From assembly GCA_900757285.1 (NCBI GenBank), contig CAAENI010000149.1, positions 1-11,663 on the forward strand: a stretch of 11,663 nt of DNA, read 5' to 3'. The position numbers and the translations under genes are program-made. The DNA is from an uncultured Collinsella sp. (GTDB lineage Bacteria; Actinomycetota; Coriobacteriia; Coriobacteriales; Coriobacteriaceae). A model generated the notes under the pieces. The model had not been told where the DNA came from, searched no databases, and saw nothing but the letters and a program-made list of their open reading frames with translations. This document shows, piece after piece, positions 1 through 6,883 of the stretch (positions within the stretch are counted from its first letter, which is position 1; the number at the start of each line of letters is the position of its first letter).

Positions 1-227
1 GGAATAGCGAGCTCCTCGGCCGCGTGCGCCGCCATCTCGATGGTCGTCGCGCGGTTGTCGCTCGTCGCGGTAATGTCCAAAAAAACGACCTCGTCTGCAC
101 CCTCGCGGTCGTAGGCGCGGGCCAGCTCCACTGGGTCGCCCGCATCGCGCAGGCTCACAAAGTTGACGCCCTTGACCACACGGCCGTCCTTAACATCCAA
201 ACAGGGAATCACACGTTTGGTAAGCAT
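1..227 (-). CDS. hisF: Imidazole glycerol phosphate synthase cyclase subunit HisF (5' part; cut by window edge)
   Basis: HisF uses ammonia from HisH to convert PRFAR into imidazole glycerol phosphate plus AICAR, in the cytoplasmic HisHF complex. About 75 N-terminal residues are visible. The start MLTKRVIPCLDVKDGRVVKG is the diagnostic first strand and loop of this (beta/alpha)8 barrel, with D11 in the position of the catalytic aspartate, and GADEVVFLDITATSD forms the second strand region. The start is the ATG at 225-227, only 3 bases after the hisA stop, and its ribosome site (GGAGGAG) is made of the last hisA codons, so the two are probably translationally coupled. The rest of the protein, including the second catalytic aspartate, lies outside the window. 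The identification is secure; completeness cannot be judged. Confidence 0.96.
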   Translation of the reverse strand, partial: MLTKRVIPCLDVKDGRVVKGVNFVSLRDAGDPVELARAYDREGADEVVFLDITATSDNRATTIEMAAHAAEELAI

Positions 228-230
228 GGG

Positions 231-974
231 CTACTCCTCCCCTCGGGCGGCGGCCAACGCTTGGGCCAGCGTAAAGTTGCCCTCGTAGAGCGCACGACCG
301 GTGATGGCACCCTCGATGGCGTCCTCACCCACCGCGGCAAGCGCGCGGATATCGTCGAGCGTCGAGATACCACCCGACGCCACGACGGGAAAGCCCGCGA
401 CCTCGGCCACATGACGATACGCCGCCACATCGATGCCCGTCTGCATGCCGTCGCGCGCGATGTCAGTGTAGACCAGGTGCTTAAAGCCCAGCTCGGTGAG
501 CTGCGCCACAGCGTCGTCGAGTGCCACGCCCGCGCCGTCACGCCAGCCGTTCACCTTGACCTGACCGTCGCGTGCGGCAATGTCAGCCACCAGCAGCTCG
601 CCAAAGCCGCGAGCCGCCACCTCGGCAAAACCCGGCTCGGTCACGAGCACCGTGCCCAGTGCGATGCGACGCGCGCCACAGGCGGCCAGCTCGTCGATAC
701 GCGCAAGCGAACGAACGCCGCCGCCCACGTCCACGGACAGACCGTCGACGCCGCAGATGGCCTTAATCGCTGCCGAGTTGGCAGCGCACGCGCCCTCGTC
801 CTCGCCAAAGGCAGCGGACAGGTCGACGACGTGCACCCAGCTCGCGCCCTGCTCGGCAAAGGAGCGGGCAACGGCAACGGGGTCGTCGGAATATACCCTG
901 CAGCGGCTCCGGTCGCCGCGCTCCAGGCGCACGACCTTGCCGCCGATCAAATCGATTGCGGGAAACAGAGTCAT
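231..974 (-). CDS. hisA: Phosphoribosylformimino-5-aminoimidazole carboxamide ribotide isomerase HisA
   Basis: HisA performs the Amadori-type isomerisation of ProFAR to PRFAR, the fourth step of histidine synthesis. The 247-residue length is normal for this half-barrel-duplicated (beta/alpha)8 enzyme. D8 in LFPAIDLIGGKVVRL is the catalytic base of the first strand. D131 (LLVADIAARDG) and D171 (LVYTDIARDGMQTG) line up with the mid and C-terminal catalytic aspartates. The phosphate-binding loops are VDVGGGVRS (81-89) and VVASGGIS (197-204) with GAITGRALYEG near the end. The start codon overlaps the hisH stop as ATGA, and hisF follows 3 bases later. Some Actinobacteria use a bifunctional HisA/TrpF (PriA). 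The sequence alone does not exclude this; whether the genome has a separate trpF would tell. Confidence 0.97.
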   Translation of the reverse strand: MTLFPAIDLIGGKVVRLERGDRSRCRVYSDDPVAVARSFAEQGASWVHVVDLSAAFGEDEGACAANSAAIKAICGVDGLSVDVGGGVRSLARIDELAACGARRIALGTVLVTEPGFAEVAARGFGELLVADIAARDGQVKVNGWRDGAGVALDDAVAQLTELGFKHLVYTDIARDGMQTGIDVAAYRHVAEVAGFPVVASGGISTLDDIRALAAVGEDAIEGAITGRALYEGNFTLAQALAAARGEE

Positions 975-1672
975 CGGCCGGCCTCCTCAACGATGTTGAC
1001 GAAGTTCTTTAGGATGCGCTGACCCAGCGCAGAGGATTTCTCGGGATGAAACTGACAGCCCCACACGTTGCCGTGACGCACGATGCACGGGAAGCTCCGC
1101 GTATAGTGCGTGCGCGCCAGAACATCGGCGGCATCGGCATCGCCTGCCACCGCGTAGCTGTGGGTGAAGTACATGTTGGCGCCCTCGGCAAAACCGGCGA
1201 GCAGCGGATCGGCCGCGCCGGCAGGCGTCATGTGCACCTGATCCCAGCCCACGTGCGGGACCTTCAGACGGCTCGACTCCAGGCGCGTGCACGAGCCGCG
1301 CATGATGCCCAGGCCATCGACCCAGGGGCCACCGGCATGCTCGGAGGCATCGTCGTCCGCGTCCGCACCCTCGTCCGCCGGTACGCCCTCGTCGCCGCGC
1401 TCAAAAAACAGCTGAAGGCCCAGGCAGATGCCGAGCAGCGGAGTTCCAGCGGCAACGGCGTCGAGCACCGCGTCCGCCTCGCCGCCCTCGCGCATAAAGG
1501 CAATCGCGTCGTAGAACGCGCCAACGCCCGGGATGACCAGGCCGTCGGCGTTGCGAATCTGCTCCGGATCGTCCGACGTGCAGGCGGCGGCACCGGCGCG
1601 CGCAAGCCCGCGCACAACGCTCGACAAGTTGCCCTTGTGGTAGTCGACCACCACGATCTTCGGTTCGCCCAC
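971..1672 (-). CDS. hisH: Imidazole glycerol phosphate synthase glutamine amidotransferase subunit HisH
   Basis: HisH hydrolyses glutamine and channels ammonia to HisF. It is a class I glutamine amidotransferase: the oxyanion strand is PGVGAF (48-53), the nucleophile is C83 in GICLGLQ, and H209 with E211 in QFHPEKS complete the triad. I chose the GTG at 1670-1672 (VGEPKIVVVDYHKGN) because a GGGGAGGG ribosome site lies just upstream and the family motif begins immediately after. The same frame stays open for another 115 codons upstream, but that part runs through a palindrome and the hisB gene and has no family similarity. At 233 residues it is somewhat longer than the usual 200-210, because of an acidic Ala/Asp/Glu-rich insertion at about 93-118. 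It overlaps hisA by four bases. Confidence 0.95.
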   Translation of the reverse strand: MGEPKIVVVDYHKGNLSSVVRGLARAGAAACTSDDPEQIRNADGLVIPGVGAFYDAIAFMREGGEADAVLDAVAAGTPLLGICLGLQLFFERGDEGVPADEGADADDDASEHAGGPWVDGLGIMRGSCTRLESSRLKVPHVGWDQVHMTPAGAADPLLAGFAEGANMYFTHSYAVAGDADAADVLARTHYTRSFPCIVRHGNVWGCQFHPEKSSALGQRILKNFVNIVEEAGR

Positions 1673-1676
1673 GCGA

Positions 1677-1684
1677 CCCTCCCC
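1677..1684 (-). promoter_or_regulatory. Ribosome binding site that fixes the GTG start of hisH
   Basis: On the minus strand this reads GGGGAGGG and ends four bases before the GTG at 1672-1670. It is the only good Shine-Dalgarno match in the hisB-hisH gap. It decides the start against longer in-frame readings that would run back through the palindrome into hisB. Confidence 0.75.
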
Positions 1685-1697
1685 TTCTCTTCGTCCA

Positions 1698-1736
1698 AAA
1701 CCACCACAAAGGGGACAGGCACCTTTGTGGTGGTTT
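1698..1736. repeat. Perfect 15-bp palindrome (REP-like) between hisB and hisH
   Basis: The left arm AAACCACCACAAAGG (1698-1712) and right arm CCTTTGTGGTGGTTT (1722-1736) are exact reverse complements around a 9-base loop, GGACAGGCA. The hisB-hisH gap is 79 bases in an otherwise nearly gapless operon, and the palindrome fills half of it. The inner core GGGGACAGGCACC resembles, from memory, the cores of REP/RAYT-type dispersed repeats. In the mRNA it would form a stable hairpin followed by only TTTT, so it could be a weak terminator or a processing and stability element. Copy number in the genome was not determined. Confidence 0.7.
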
Positions 1737-1751
1737 CTGCCTATATGGCGG

Positions 1752-2339
1752 TTACAGCGAGCCCTTGGTGCTGGGGATGCCCTGCACGCGGGGATCGAGC
1801 TCGCAGGCGCGACGCATCGTGCGGCCCACGGCCTTAAAGGCGGCCTCGATAATGTGGTGTGAATTGCCGCCTGCCAGCTCGCGCACGTGCAGCGTGAGCT
1901 TAGCGTCGCGCGCGAAGGCGTAGAAGAACTCGACGGCCAGCTCGGTATCGAAGCTGCCCACGCGCTCAGTCGGCACGGGCAGCTCGCAGTAGGCCTGCCC
2001 ACGACCCGAGATGTCAACGGCGGCCATCACGAGCGTCTCGTCCATGGCGATCGCCGCGTCGGCAAAGCGCGTAATGCCCGACTTGCCGCCCAGCGCTTGG
2101 CAAAACGCCTCACCCAGCACGATGCCCGTGTCCTCGACGGTGTGGTGCGCGTCGACTTCCACGTCGCCTACCGCATGTACCGTCAAATCAAACAAACCAT
2201 GGCGGCCAAAGGCGTTGAGCATGTGGTCGAAAAACGGCACGCCGGTCGAGATATCGCACACACCAGATCCGTCCAGGTCGAGCTTGACGACAATGTCGGT
2301 CTCCCCCGTCTTGCGGGTCACCTCGGCATAACGGCCCAT
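1752..2339 (-). CDS. hisB: Imidazoleglycerol-phosphate dehydratase HisB (monofunctional)
   Basis: HisB removes water from imidazole glycerol phosphate to give imidazole acetol phosphate. It is a manganese enzyme that forms a 24-mer. The 195-residue length fits the monofunctional dehydratase, without the N-terminal phosphatase found in enteric HisB; histidinol phosphatase must therefore be encoded elsewhere. Two metal-binding repeats are intact: DAHHTVED with H65, H66 and E69, and GGNSHHIIEA with H161, H162 and E165. STGVPFFDHML (31-41) is the family signature near the N-terminus. The ATG abuts the hisC stop without a spacer, and the ribosome site GGAGGAG lies in the last hisC codons, so translation is probably coupled. 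Downstream is the unusual 79-base gap with the palindrome. Confidence 0.98.
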   Translation of the reverse strand: MGRYAEVTRKTGETDIVVKLDLDGSGVCDISTGVPFFDHMLNAFGRHGLFDLTVHAVGDVEVDAHHTVEDTGIVLGEAFCQALGGKSGITRFADAAIAMDETLVMAAVDISGRGQAYCELPVPTERVGSFDTELAVEFFYAFARDAKLTLHVRELAGGNSHHIIEAAFKAVGRTMRRACELDPRVQGIPSTKGSL

Positions 2340-3455
2340 CTACATCTCCTCCTTCACCAGCGCGGCAAACGCAGCCAGCACCTCGTCGTTTTCCCGCGGC
2401 GTACCCACGGTAATGCGCAGACAGTCCGCGAGCCCCGGCGCATAGCTAAAATCGCGCACCAAAATCGAATACTCATCGCGCAGACGCTCGCGCACGCGCG
2501 TGGCATGCGGCGTGCGCACGAGCACAAAGTTCGCCGCGCTCGGCCATGCCTCCACGGGCAAGCCCTCGGCAGCCATCGCGCGCAGGGCGCACAGCTCGCG
2601 TTCGCGCTGGGATGCGACCTGCGCCACCACGGGCGCGTAGGCATCACGGGCACGCACGCAGGCAAGAGCGGCGGCCTGGCTCAGCACATTGACCGAATAG
2701 ATCTGGCGAATCGCCGCGAACACGTCGATAACCTCGGGCGCCGCGATCACGTAGCCCAGGCGCGTACCGGCAGCGCCAAACGCCTTGGACAGTGTGTGCA
2801 GAATCACCAGGTTGGGATACTCGGCGATAAGCCCCTGCGCCGTGGTGGCCGCGCCAAACGAATCGTCCGCAAACTCAACGTAGGCCTCGTCGACCATGAC
2901 CATGCCGGGGCACGCATCGCACAGCGCCGCGACAAAGTCGAGCGGTGCCACGTCACCCGTGGGGTTATTGGGCGAGGTCACGATTGCCAGGTTGCACGCC
3001 GGCGCTGCCGCGAGCACAGCTGCCTGGTCAAGCTCAAAGGTCGCGGGGTCGCGCCACACGTCGCGCACCTCGGTCTGGCAGAGCGACGCAAAGAACGCGT
3101 ACTCGCTAAAGCACGGCGGGCAGTTGAGCAGAGTCCTCCCCGCTCCGCCAAACGCCAGCAGATAGTTATAGAGCAGCTCGTCGCCGCCGTTTCCCACGCA
3201 GATGTTCTCGCGCGTCATGCCATGCCAGGCAGCAAGCTCGTCGCGCAGGTCGTTCGACATGGGATCGGGATAGCGGTTGAGCGGTGTGGCAGCCAAGGCA
3301 GCGTCGATCGCCTCGCGCACGCCAGCGGGCACGGGATAGGTGTTCTCGTTGGCCGAAAGGTTGGTGCGCGTAGGCGTAAAGTTGGGATCGTAGGGCTCAA
3401 TACCGGCCAGGTAAGGCTGGACGAGCTCCTTCATGCGGGGCGTCAGCTCGGCCAT
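2340..3455 (-). CDS. hisC: Histidinol-phosphate aminotransferase HisC
   Basis: HisC is a PLP-dependent fold type I aminotransferase that makes histidinol phosphate from imidazole acetol phosphate and glutamate. The visible signatures in the 371-residue protein are LSANENTYPVP (33-43), the phosphate and pyridine loop region VGNGGDELL (87-95), SPNNPTG (161-167), D189 in MVDEAY, the PLP lysine K224 in TLSKAFGAAGTRLGY, and R347 in CLRITVGTP, which should bind substrate carboxylate or phosphate. I took the ATG at 3453-3455 (MAELTPRMKEL), one base past the hisD stop, with the ribosome site GAGGAGG in the end of hisD. An in-frame start at 3488 would lie inside hisD. The gene sits centrally in the his operon. 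Confidence 0.97.
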   Translation of the reverse strand: MAELTPRMKELVQPYLAGIEPYDPNFTPTRTNLSANENTYPVPAGVREAIDAALAATPLNRYPDPMSNDLRDELAAWHGMTRENICVGNGGDELLYNYLLAFGGAGRTLLNCPPCFSEYAFFASLCQTEVRDVWRDPATFELDQAAVLAAAPACNLAIVTSPNNPTGDVAPLDFVAALCDACPGMVMVDEAYVEFADDSFGAATTAQGLIAEYPNLVILHTLSKAFGAAGTRLGYVIAAPEVIDVFAAIRQIYSVNVLSQAAALACVRARDAYAPVVAQVASQRERELCALRAMAAEGLPVEAWPSAANFVLVRTPHATRVRERLRDEYSILVRDFSYAPGLADCLRITVGTPRENDEVLAAFAALVKEEM

Positions 3456-3456
3456 A

Positions 3457-4893
3457 TTAGGCCTCCTCGACGACCGCGCCAACGACACCGCCCGCAGCCG
3501 CCGTCAGGTCCACGCCCTCGGCAACCGTCGCCACGGCGTCGCCCGGCCAGGCAACCTTAGTCAGGTCAGCCGCGGCCAGCGATTCGGCGCTCACGGCATC
3601 CTCGCCCTGCTCCAGCATGCGACGGCGCAGCGCAGCCGAAAGCGCGTGCGCCCACAGGCCCTCGGCCTCGGCCAGACGCTGTGTGGCGGGAGCGTCGGAG
3701 AGCAGGCCCTCGGGCGTATAGCAAATGACGCTCGAGCGCTTAACGAACTCTTCGACCGAAAGCGGGTTGGAGAACATGGCCGTGCCACCGGTCGGCAGCG
3801 TGTGGTTGGGGCCGGCAACATAATCGCCGAGCGGCTCGGAGCTCCAAGCGCCCACAAAGATGGCACCGGCGTTGCGGATGCCGCCAAGCAGGCCCATCGC
3901 ATCCTTGCAGTGCAGCTCCAGGTGCTCGGGCGCCACGGTGTTCACCGCCTCGACGGCAGCGGCCATGTCGGCGGCCACCACGATGGTGCCCTCGTTATCG
4001 AGCGAGGCACGCGTAATCTCGGCACGCGGCGACTGCGCCACCAGGATGTCGATGCCCGCCTCGACCTCGCGCGCAAACTGTTCGTCGCAGGTTACCAGAT
4101 AGCAGGCTGCCAGCGGATCGTGCTCGGCCTGGGCCATCAGGTCGGCCGCGACCACCATAGGCTTGGCCGTGGCGTCGGCCAGCACGCAGACCTCGGAGGG
4201 ACCGGCGACCATATCGATACCCACGTCACCCGAGACGATCTGTTTAGCAGCGGCGACAAAGGCGTTACCCGGGCCGGTAATCTTGTCGACACGCGGAATG
4301 GTCTCGGTACCGTACGCCAGCGCGGCCACGGCCTGGGCGCCGCCCACCATATAGATCTCGTCCACGCCGCCGAGCTTTGCCGCAGCGAGTGTATAGGGGC
4401 TGATCAGGCCATCCTTTTGCGGCGGAGTCACCATGACCACACGCTTGACGCCGGCCACCTTGGCGGGAATGGCGTTCATAAGCACGGTGGAAGGGTACTG
4501 TGCACGACCGCCCGGCACGTAGATGCCGGCCGCAGCAAGCGGGGTCACCTTAACGCCAAGCATCGTGCCGTCCGGGCGCGTAGTAAACCAGCTCTGCTCG
4601 ACCTCGCGCTGGTGGAACTCGCGAATCTGGCGTGCAGCCTTTTCGAGCGCCGCGACAAAAGCGGGATCGAGGCCTTCGAGCGCGGCATCGATCTGCTCTT
4701 GCGGCAGACGGAAGCTCTGCAGCTCAACACCATCAAAACGCTGACAGTAATCGCGCACCGCGGCATCGCCGTTGGCACGCACGTTGGCCACAATATCGCG
4801 GGCAGCGTCGACGATGTTTTGCGGCAGCACGCCCTTGCGGTTGAGCTGGTTGGTAACGAGGCGCTCACCGGGAGCAAGCTTGATAGTCTTCAT
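3457..4893 (-). CDS. hisD: Histidinol dehydrogenase HisD with C-terminal extension
   Basis: HisD catalyses the last two steps, the NAD-dependent oxidation of histidinol through histidinal to histidine. All key residues are visible in the 478-residue product: zinc ligands Q255 and H258 (MAQAEHDPLA), D357 (GDYVAGPNHTLPTGG) and H416 (EGLWAHALS), and the catalytic pair E323-H324 (APEHLEL). PGGRAQYPST (127-136) and ITGPGNAFVAAAK (205-217) are typical. The core ends near residue 428. About 50 further Ala/Val/Glu-rich residues follow that most HisD proteins (about 430 residues) lack. The ATG is preceded by AGGGGAT at good spacing. The 105-base gap to hisZG upstream holds a GC-rich hairpin, and hisC follows one base after the stop. 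Confidence 0.98.
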   Translation of the reverse strand: MKTIKLAPGERLVTNQLNRKGVLPQNIVDAARDIVANVRANGDAAVRDYCQRFDGVELQSFRLPQEQIDAALEGLDPAFVAALEKAARQIREFHQREVEQSWFTTRPDGTMLGVKVTPLAAAGIYVPGGRAQYPSTVLMNAIPAKVAGVKRVVMVTPPQKDGLISPYTLAAAKLGGVDEIYMVGGAQAVAALAYGTETIPRVDKITGPGNAFVAAAKQIVSGDVGIDMVAGPSEVCVLADATAKPMVVAADLMAQAEHDPLAACYLVTCDEQFAREVEAGIDILVAQSPRAEITRASLDNEGTIVVAADMAAAVEAVNTVAPEHLELHCKDAMGLLGGIRNAGAIFVGAWSSEPLGDYVAGPNHTLPTGGTAMFSNPLSVEEFVKRSSVICYTPEGLLSDAPATQRLAEAEGLWAHALSAALRRRMLEQGEDAVSAESLAAADLTKVAWPGDAVATVAEGVDLTAAAGGVVGAVVEEA

Positions 4894-4925
4894 ATCGGTA
4901 TCCCCTATCGGTCGAGGTTTTGTTC

Positions 4926-4971
4926 GAAAAACGAGAGACCGGGCGGCGGCGTCTGTCGGCCCGCCGCCCGG
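4926..4971 (-). terminator. GC-rich hairpin with a nearby T-run between hisZG and hisD
   Basis: The arms CCGGGCGGCGG (4939-4949) and CCGCCGCCCGG (4961-4971) pair perfectly over 11 bases with an 11-base loop. In the direction of transcription the stem is followed by TCTCTCG and then TTTTT, so the T-run begins several bases past the stem. It may be a leaky terminator, an attenuator or an RNA-processing site. There is little room for a promoter before hisD within the gap, so full termination here would separate hisD from its promoter. Confidence 0.45.
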
Positions 4972-4998
4972 ACGTTGGGGCGCCCGTGCGTGCTCGCG

Positions 4999-6714
4999 CT
5001 ATTGTGCCGAGCCCGCAACGGGCTCAAAATGCTTGTCCTTCACGGCTGCCGCCAAGCGATCGGCAAGATCGCGTACGCGCGGATCCAGACGTGCGGCGCC
5101 CGGATTGACAAAGAAGCGGGCCGTGCAGTCCATAATGCGGCCGGTGATGACCAGGTCGTTGTCGCGCAGCGTGGCGCCCGTGGCGGTGATATCCACGATG
5201 CGATCGGTCATACCGACGATGGGTCCCAGCTCGATGTTGCCGTGCAGCGAAACAATGTCGGCGTTCACGCCGCGCTCGGCATACCAGGCACTCGCGATGC
5301 GCGGGTACTTGGTTGCCACGCGAAGCGAACCGCGGCGGGCATAGTTGCGCTCGGCCTGACCGGCGCGCCAAGCGGGCTCAGCCTCAATAAAGGTGCACAG
5401 GCCGTAGCCCAGATCGACCAGTTGCAGCAGGTTGAGGTCGGCCTCGATAAGCGAATCCCAGCCGCAGATGCCGCAATCGGCACCACCGCAGCCCACAAAG
5501 GCAGGCGCATCGCTGGGACGCACGATGACAAACTCGATATCGCCGACCGCGCCCTTGCCGGCACGCGTGTCGCGGCCGCGCACGATCAGGTGACGGCCGG
5601 GGTCACGCAGCTCAGAGACGTCCAAGCCCGCGGTCTCGAGCACGTCGAGCGTGTCGGCCTTAAGCGAGCCCTTGGGCACGGCGATGCGCAGCGGGCCCTT
5701 GGCGCCACGGCCCGAGGCGTGATCGCCATCGGAAGCGGCGTCCTCAGCCGAAGTGCGCGCGGCCTCCAGACGCTCGAGCGAAAAGGCAAATCCCGCCGCC
5801 GGCACCTCGATGCCATCGCCAAATGCACCGGTAAAGATAGAGTCGTAGCGACCGCCCGAACCGACAGGATCGGGCAGGCCGCCGGCATAGGCCTTAAAGA
5901 CCAGGCCCGTGTAGTAATCGAACGAGTTCATGATGGAGAAGTCGAAGGACAGCACCTGGGCGTCCTCGGGCGCCAGGCCCTCGACCAGGGCACGCAGCTC
6001 GCGCGTGAGCGGCGCGACGATACCGGCGGCCTCCAGCAGCGCGTCCACGCGGTCGAGCACTTCGGGGCCACCGTGCAGGCGCGGCAGCTCGCTAATGGCG
6101 GCCTTGACGGCATCGGACTCGGTGCTTGCCGCCACGCGGGCATCGAGGCCCACAAAGTCATTGGCGTGCACGCAGCGCAGGGCCTCGGCAGCCAGCTCGC
6201 GATCCTCACAGGCCGCAAGCAGATCCTTAAACGGACGCACGCTACCTGCGATAATGCGCGCATCGGGCAGCGCCAGCTTACGCACAGCCTCGGCTACCAG
6301 CGAGACAATCTCGACATCGCCCGCGGCGTCGCCCGCGCCGATGAGCTCAAAGCCCAGCTGCGTAAACTGACGCGAGCCGCCGGCATTGCGCTGGCACTCG
6401 CGAACCACCGGTGCCTCGTAGCGCAGGCGCAGCGGCAAATCGGCCGCGCGCATGCGGGTCGAAACCAAGCGCACGATCGGCAACGTGTTGTCGGGACGGA
6501 CCACCAGCAAACGCCCGTCATCGTCAAAGAGCTTAAACGGGGTGTCCGCAATGCGGCCGCCCTCCTCGAGCGAGCCCTTGTCCTCGAGCAGCGGCGTCTC
6601 GACCGGCAGGTAATGATGCTCCCTAAAGCAGCCCTTCACCGTACATGCGATCTCCTCGCGTGCCTGAGCCTCCTCGGGCAATATGTCCCGGAATCCCCAC
6701 GGTGTGGCCGTCAT
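4999..6714 (-). CDS. hisZG: HisZ-HisG fusion: ATP phosphoribosyltransferase with its regulatory domain
   Basis: This first enzyme of the pathway joins ATP and PRPP. Residues 1-318 are a HisZ domain, a class II HisRS-like regulatory module: PWGFRDILPEEA at the start, RQFTQLGFELIG (115-126), SFDYYTGLVFKAY (264-276) and GSGGRYDSI (285-293). It has no anticodon-binding domain, and YYTG in place of YYTR marks HisZ rather than histidyl-tRNA synthetase. A polar linker (about 319-341) leads to a short-form HisG (342-562): LRIAVPKGSLKADTL, GGADCGICGWDSLIEADLNL and the PRPP loop DRIVDITATGATL (504-516). HisZ and HisG are separate chains in most bacteria with short HisG. The stop codon appears only after a complete HisG, and the frame is continuous. 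The ATG has GAGGAGG eight bases upstream. As first gene of the operon it is the likely point of feedback control by histidine. Confidence 0.94.
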   Translation of the reverse strand: MTATPWGFRDILPEEAQAREEIACTVKGCFREHHYLPVETPLLEDKGSLEEGGRIADTPFKLFDDDGRLLVVRPDNTLPIVRLVSTRMRAADLPLRLRYEAPVVRECQRNAGGSRQFTQLGFELIGAGDAAGDVEIVSLVAEAVRKLALPDARIIAGSVRPFKDLLAACEDRELAAEALRCVHANDFVGLDARVAASTESDAVKAAISELPRLHGGPEVLDRVDALLEAAGIVAPLTRELRALVEGLAPEDAQVLSFDFSIMNSFDYYTGLVFKAYAGGLPDPVGSGGRYDSIFTGAFGDGIEVPAAGFAFSLERLEAARTSAEDAASDGDHASGRGAKGPLRIAVPKGSLKADTLDVLETAGLDVSELRDPGRHLIVRGRDTRAGKGAVGDIEFVIVRPSDAPAFVGCGGADCGICGWDSLIEADLNLLQLVDLGYGLCTFIEAEPAWRAGQAERNYARRGSLRVATKYPRIASAWYAERGVNADIVSLHGNIELGPIVGMTDRIVDITATGATLRDNDLVITGRIMDCTARFFVNPGAARLDPRVRDLADRLAAAVKDKHFEPVAGSAQ

Positions 6715-6750
6715 CTGGTGAGCCTCCTCATGCTGTGTTTCATATAGAGC

Positions 6751-6780
6751 AGAAGACCGGCGTAGCTCCGCCGGTCTTCT
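6751..6780. other. Strong 12-bp hairpin in the leader of the his operon
   Basis: The arms AGAAGACCGGCG (6751-6762) and CGCCGGTCTTCT (6769-6780) are perfectly complementary around a 6-base loop. Neither side has a T-run, so it is not a standard intrinsic terminator in either direction. It lies between the hisZG ribosome site and a weak -10-like element (minus-strand TATGCTAAAGT, 6785-6795). If that promoter is real, the mRNA would begin almost directly with this stem, which would protect the 5' end. It could instead be the 3' end structure of the upstream catabolic operon. Confidence 0.6.
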
Positions 6781-6784
6781 GGGT

Positions 6785-6795
6785 ACTTTAGCATA
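6785..6795 (-). promoter_or_regulatory. Weak extended -10-like element upstream of hisZG
   Basis: On the minus strand TATGCTAAAGT contains TGC followed by TAAAGT, a 4 of 6 match to TATAAT with an extended-minus-ten TG. I see no good -35 box at 16-19 bases upstream. It is the best candidate in the 169-base gap between the epimerase gene and hisZG. That gap otherwise shows no gene, no His-codon run and no T-box sequence. Confidence 0.3.
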
Positions 6796-6883
6796 CTAGA
6801 GTGCTTGCGGGGAAAATCCGTCGCAGCCGCTCACACCGTATTCATCTGGAAACATAGGGTAGGTTGCCGCAGCCCGACCCCAC

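Noticed and set aside
1887..3560. A 557-codon open frame on the plus strand, opposite hisB and hisC
   Set aside because: Same reason: a compositional shadow of secure minus-strand genes, without a ribosome site or recognisable domain.
4999..6714. Histidyl-tRNA synthetase as identity of the first his gene
   Set aside because: There is no anticodon-binding domain. YYTG replaces the YYTR expected in HisRS, and a complete short-form HisG follows in the same chain.
6711..6743. A ten-codon minus-strand frame (MKHSMRRLTR) that overlaps the hisZG start as ATGA, considered as a His leader peptide
   Set aside because: It has only one His codon and no ribosome site, and it contains the ribosome site of hisZG, so it is probably incidental.
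3433..6747. A 1104-codon open frame on the plus strand, opposite hisD and hisZG
   Set aside because: Its translation is rich in Arg, His, Gly and Gln with no family motif, and it lies wholly opposite conserved genes. It is explained by GC-rich codon use on the minus strand.
6715..6883. A T-box riboswitch upstream of hisZG
   Set aside because: No TGGNACC-type T-box core or specifier-loop arrangement was found, and the leader is too short for a standard T-box.
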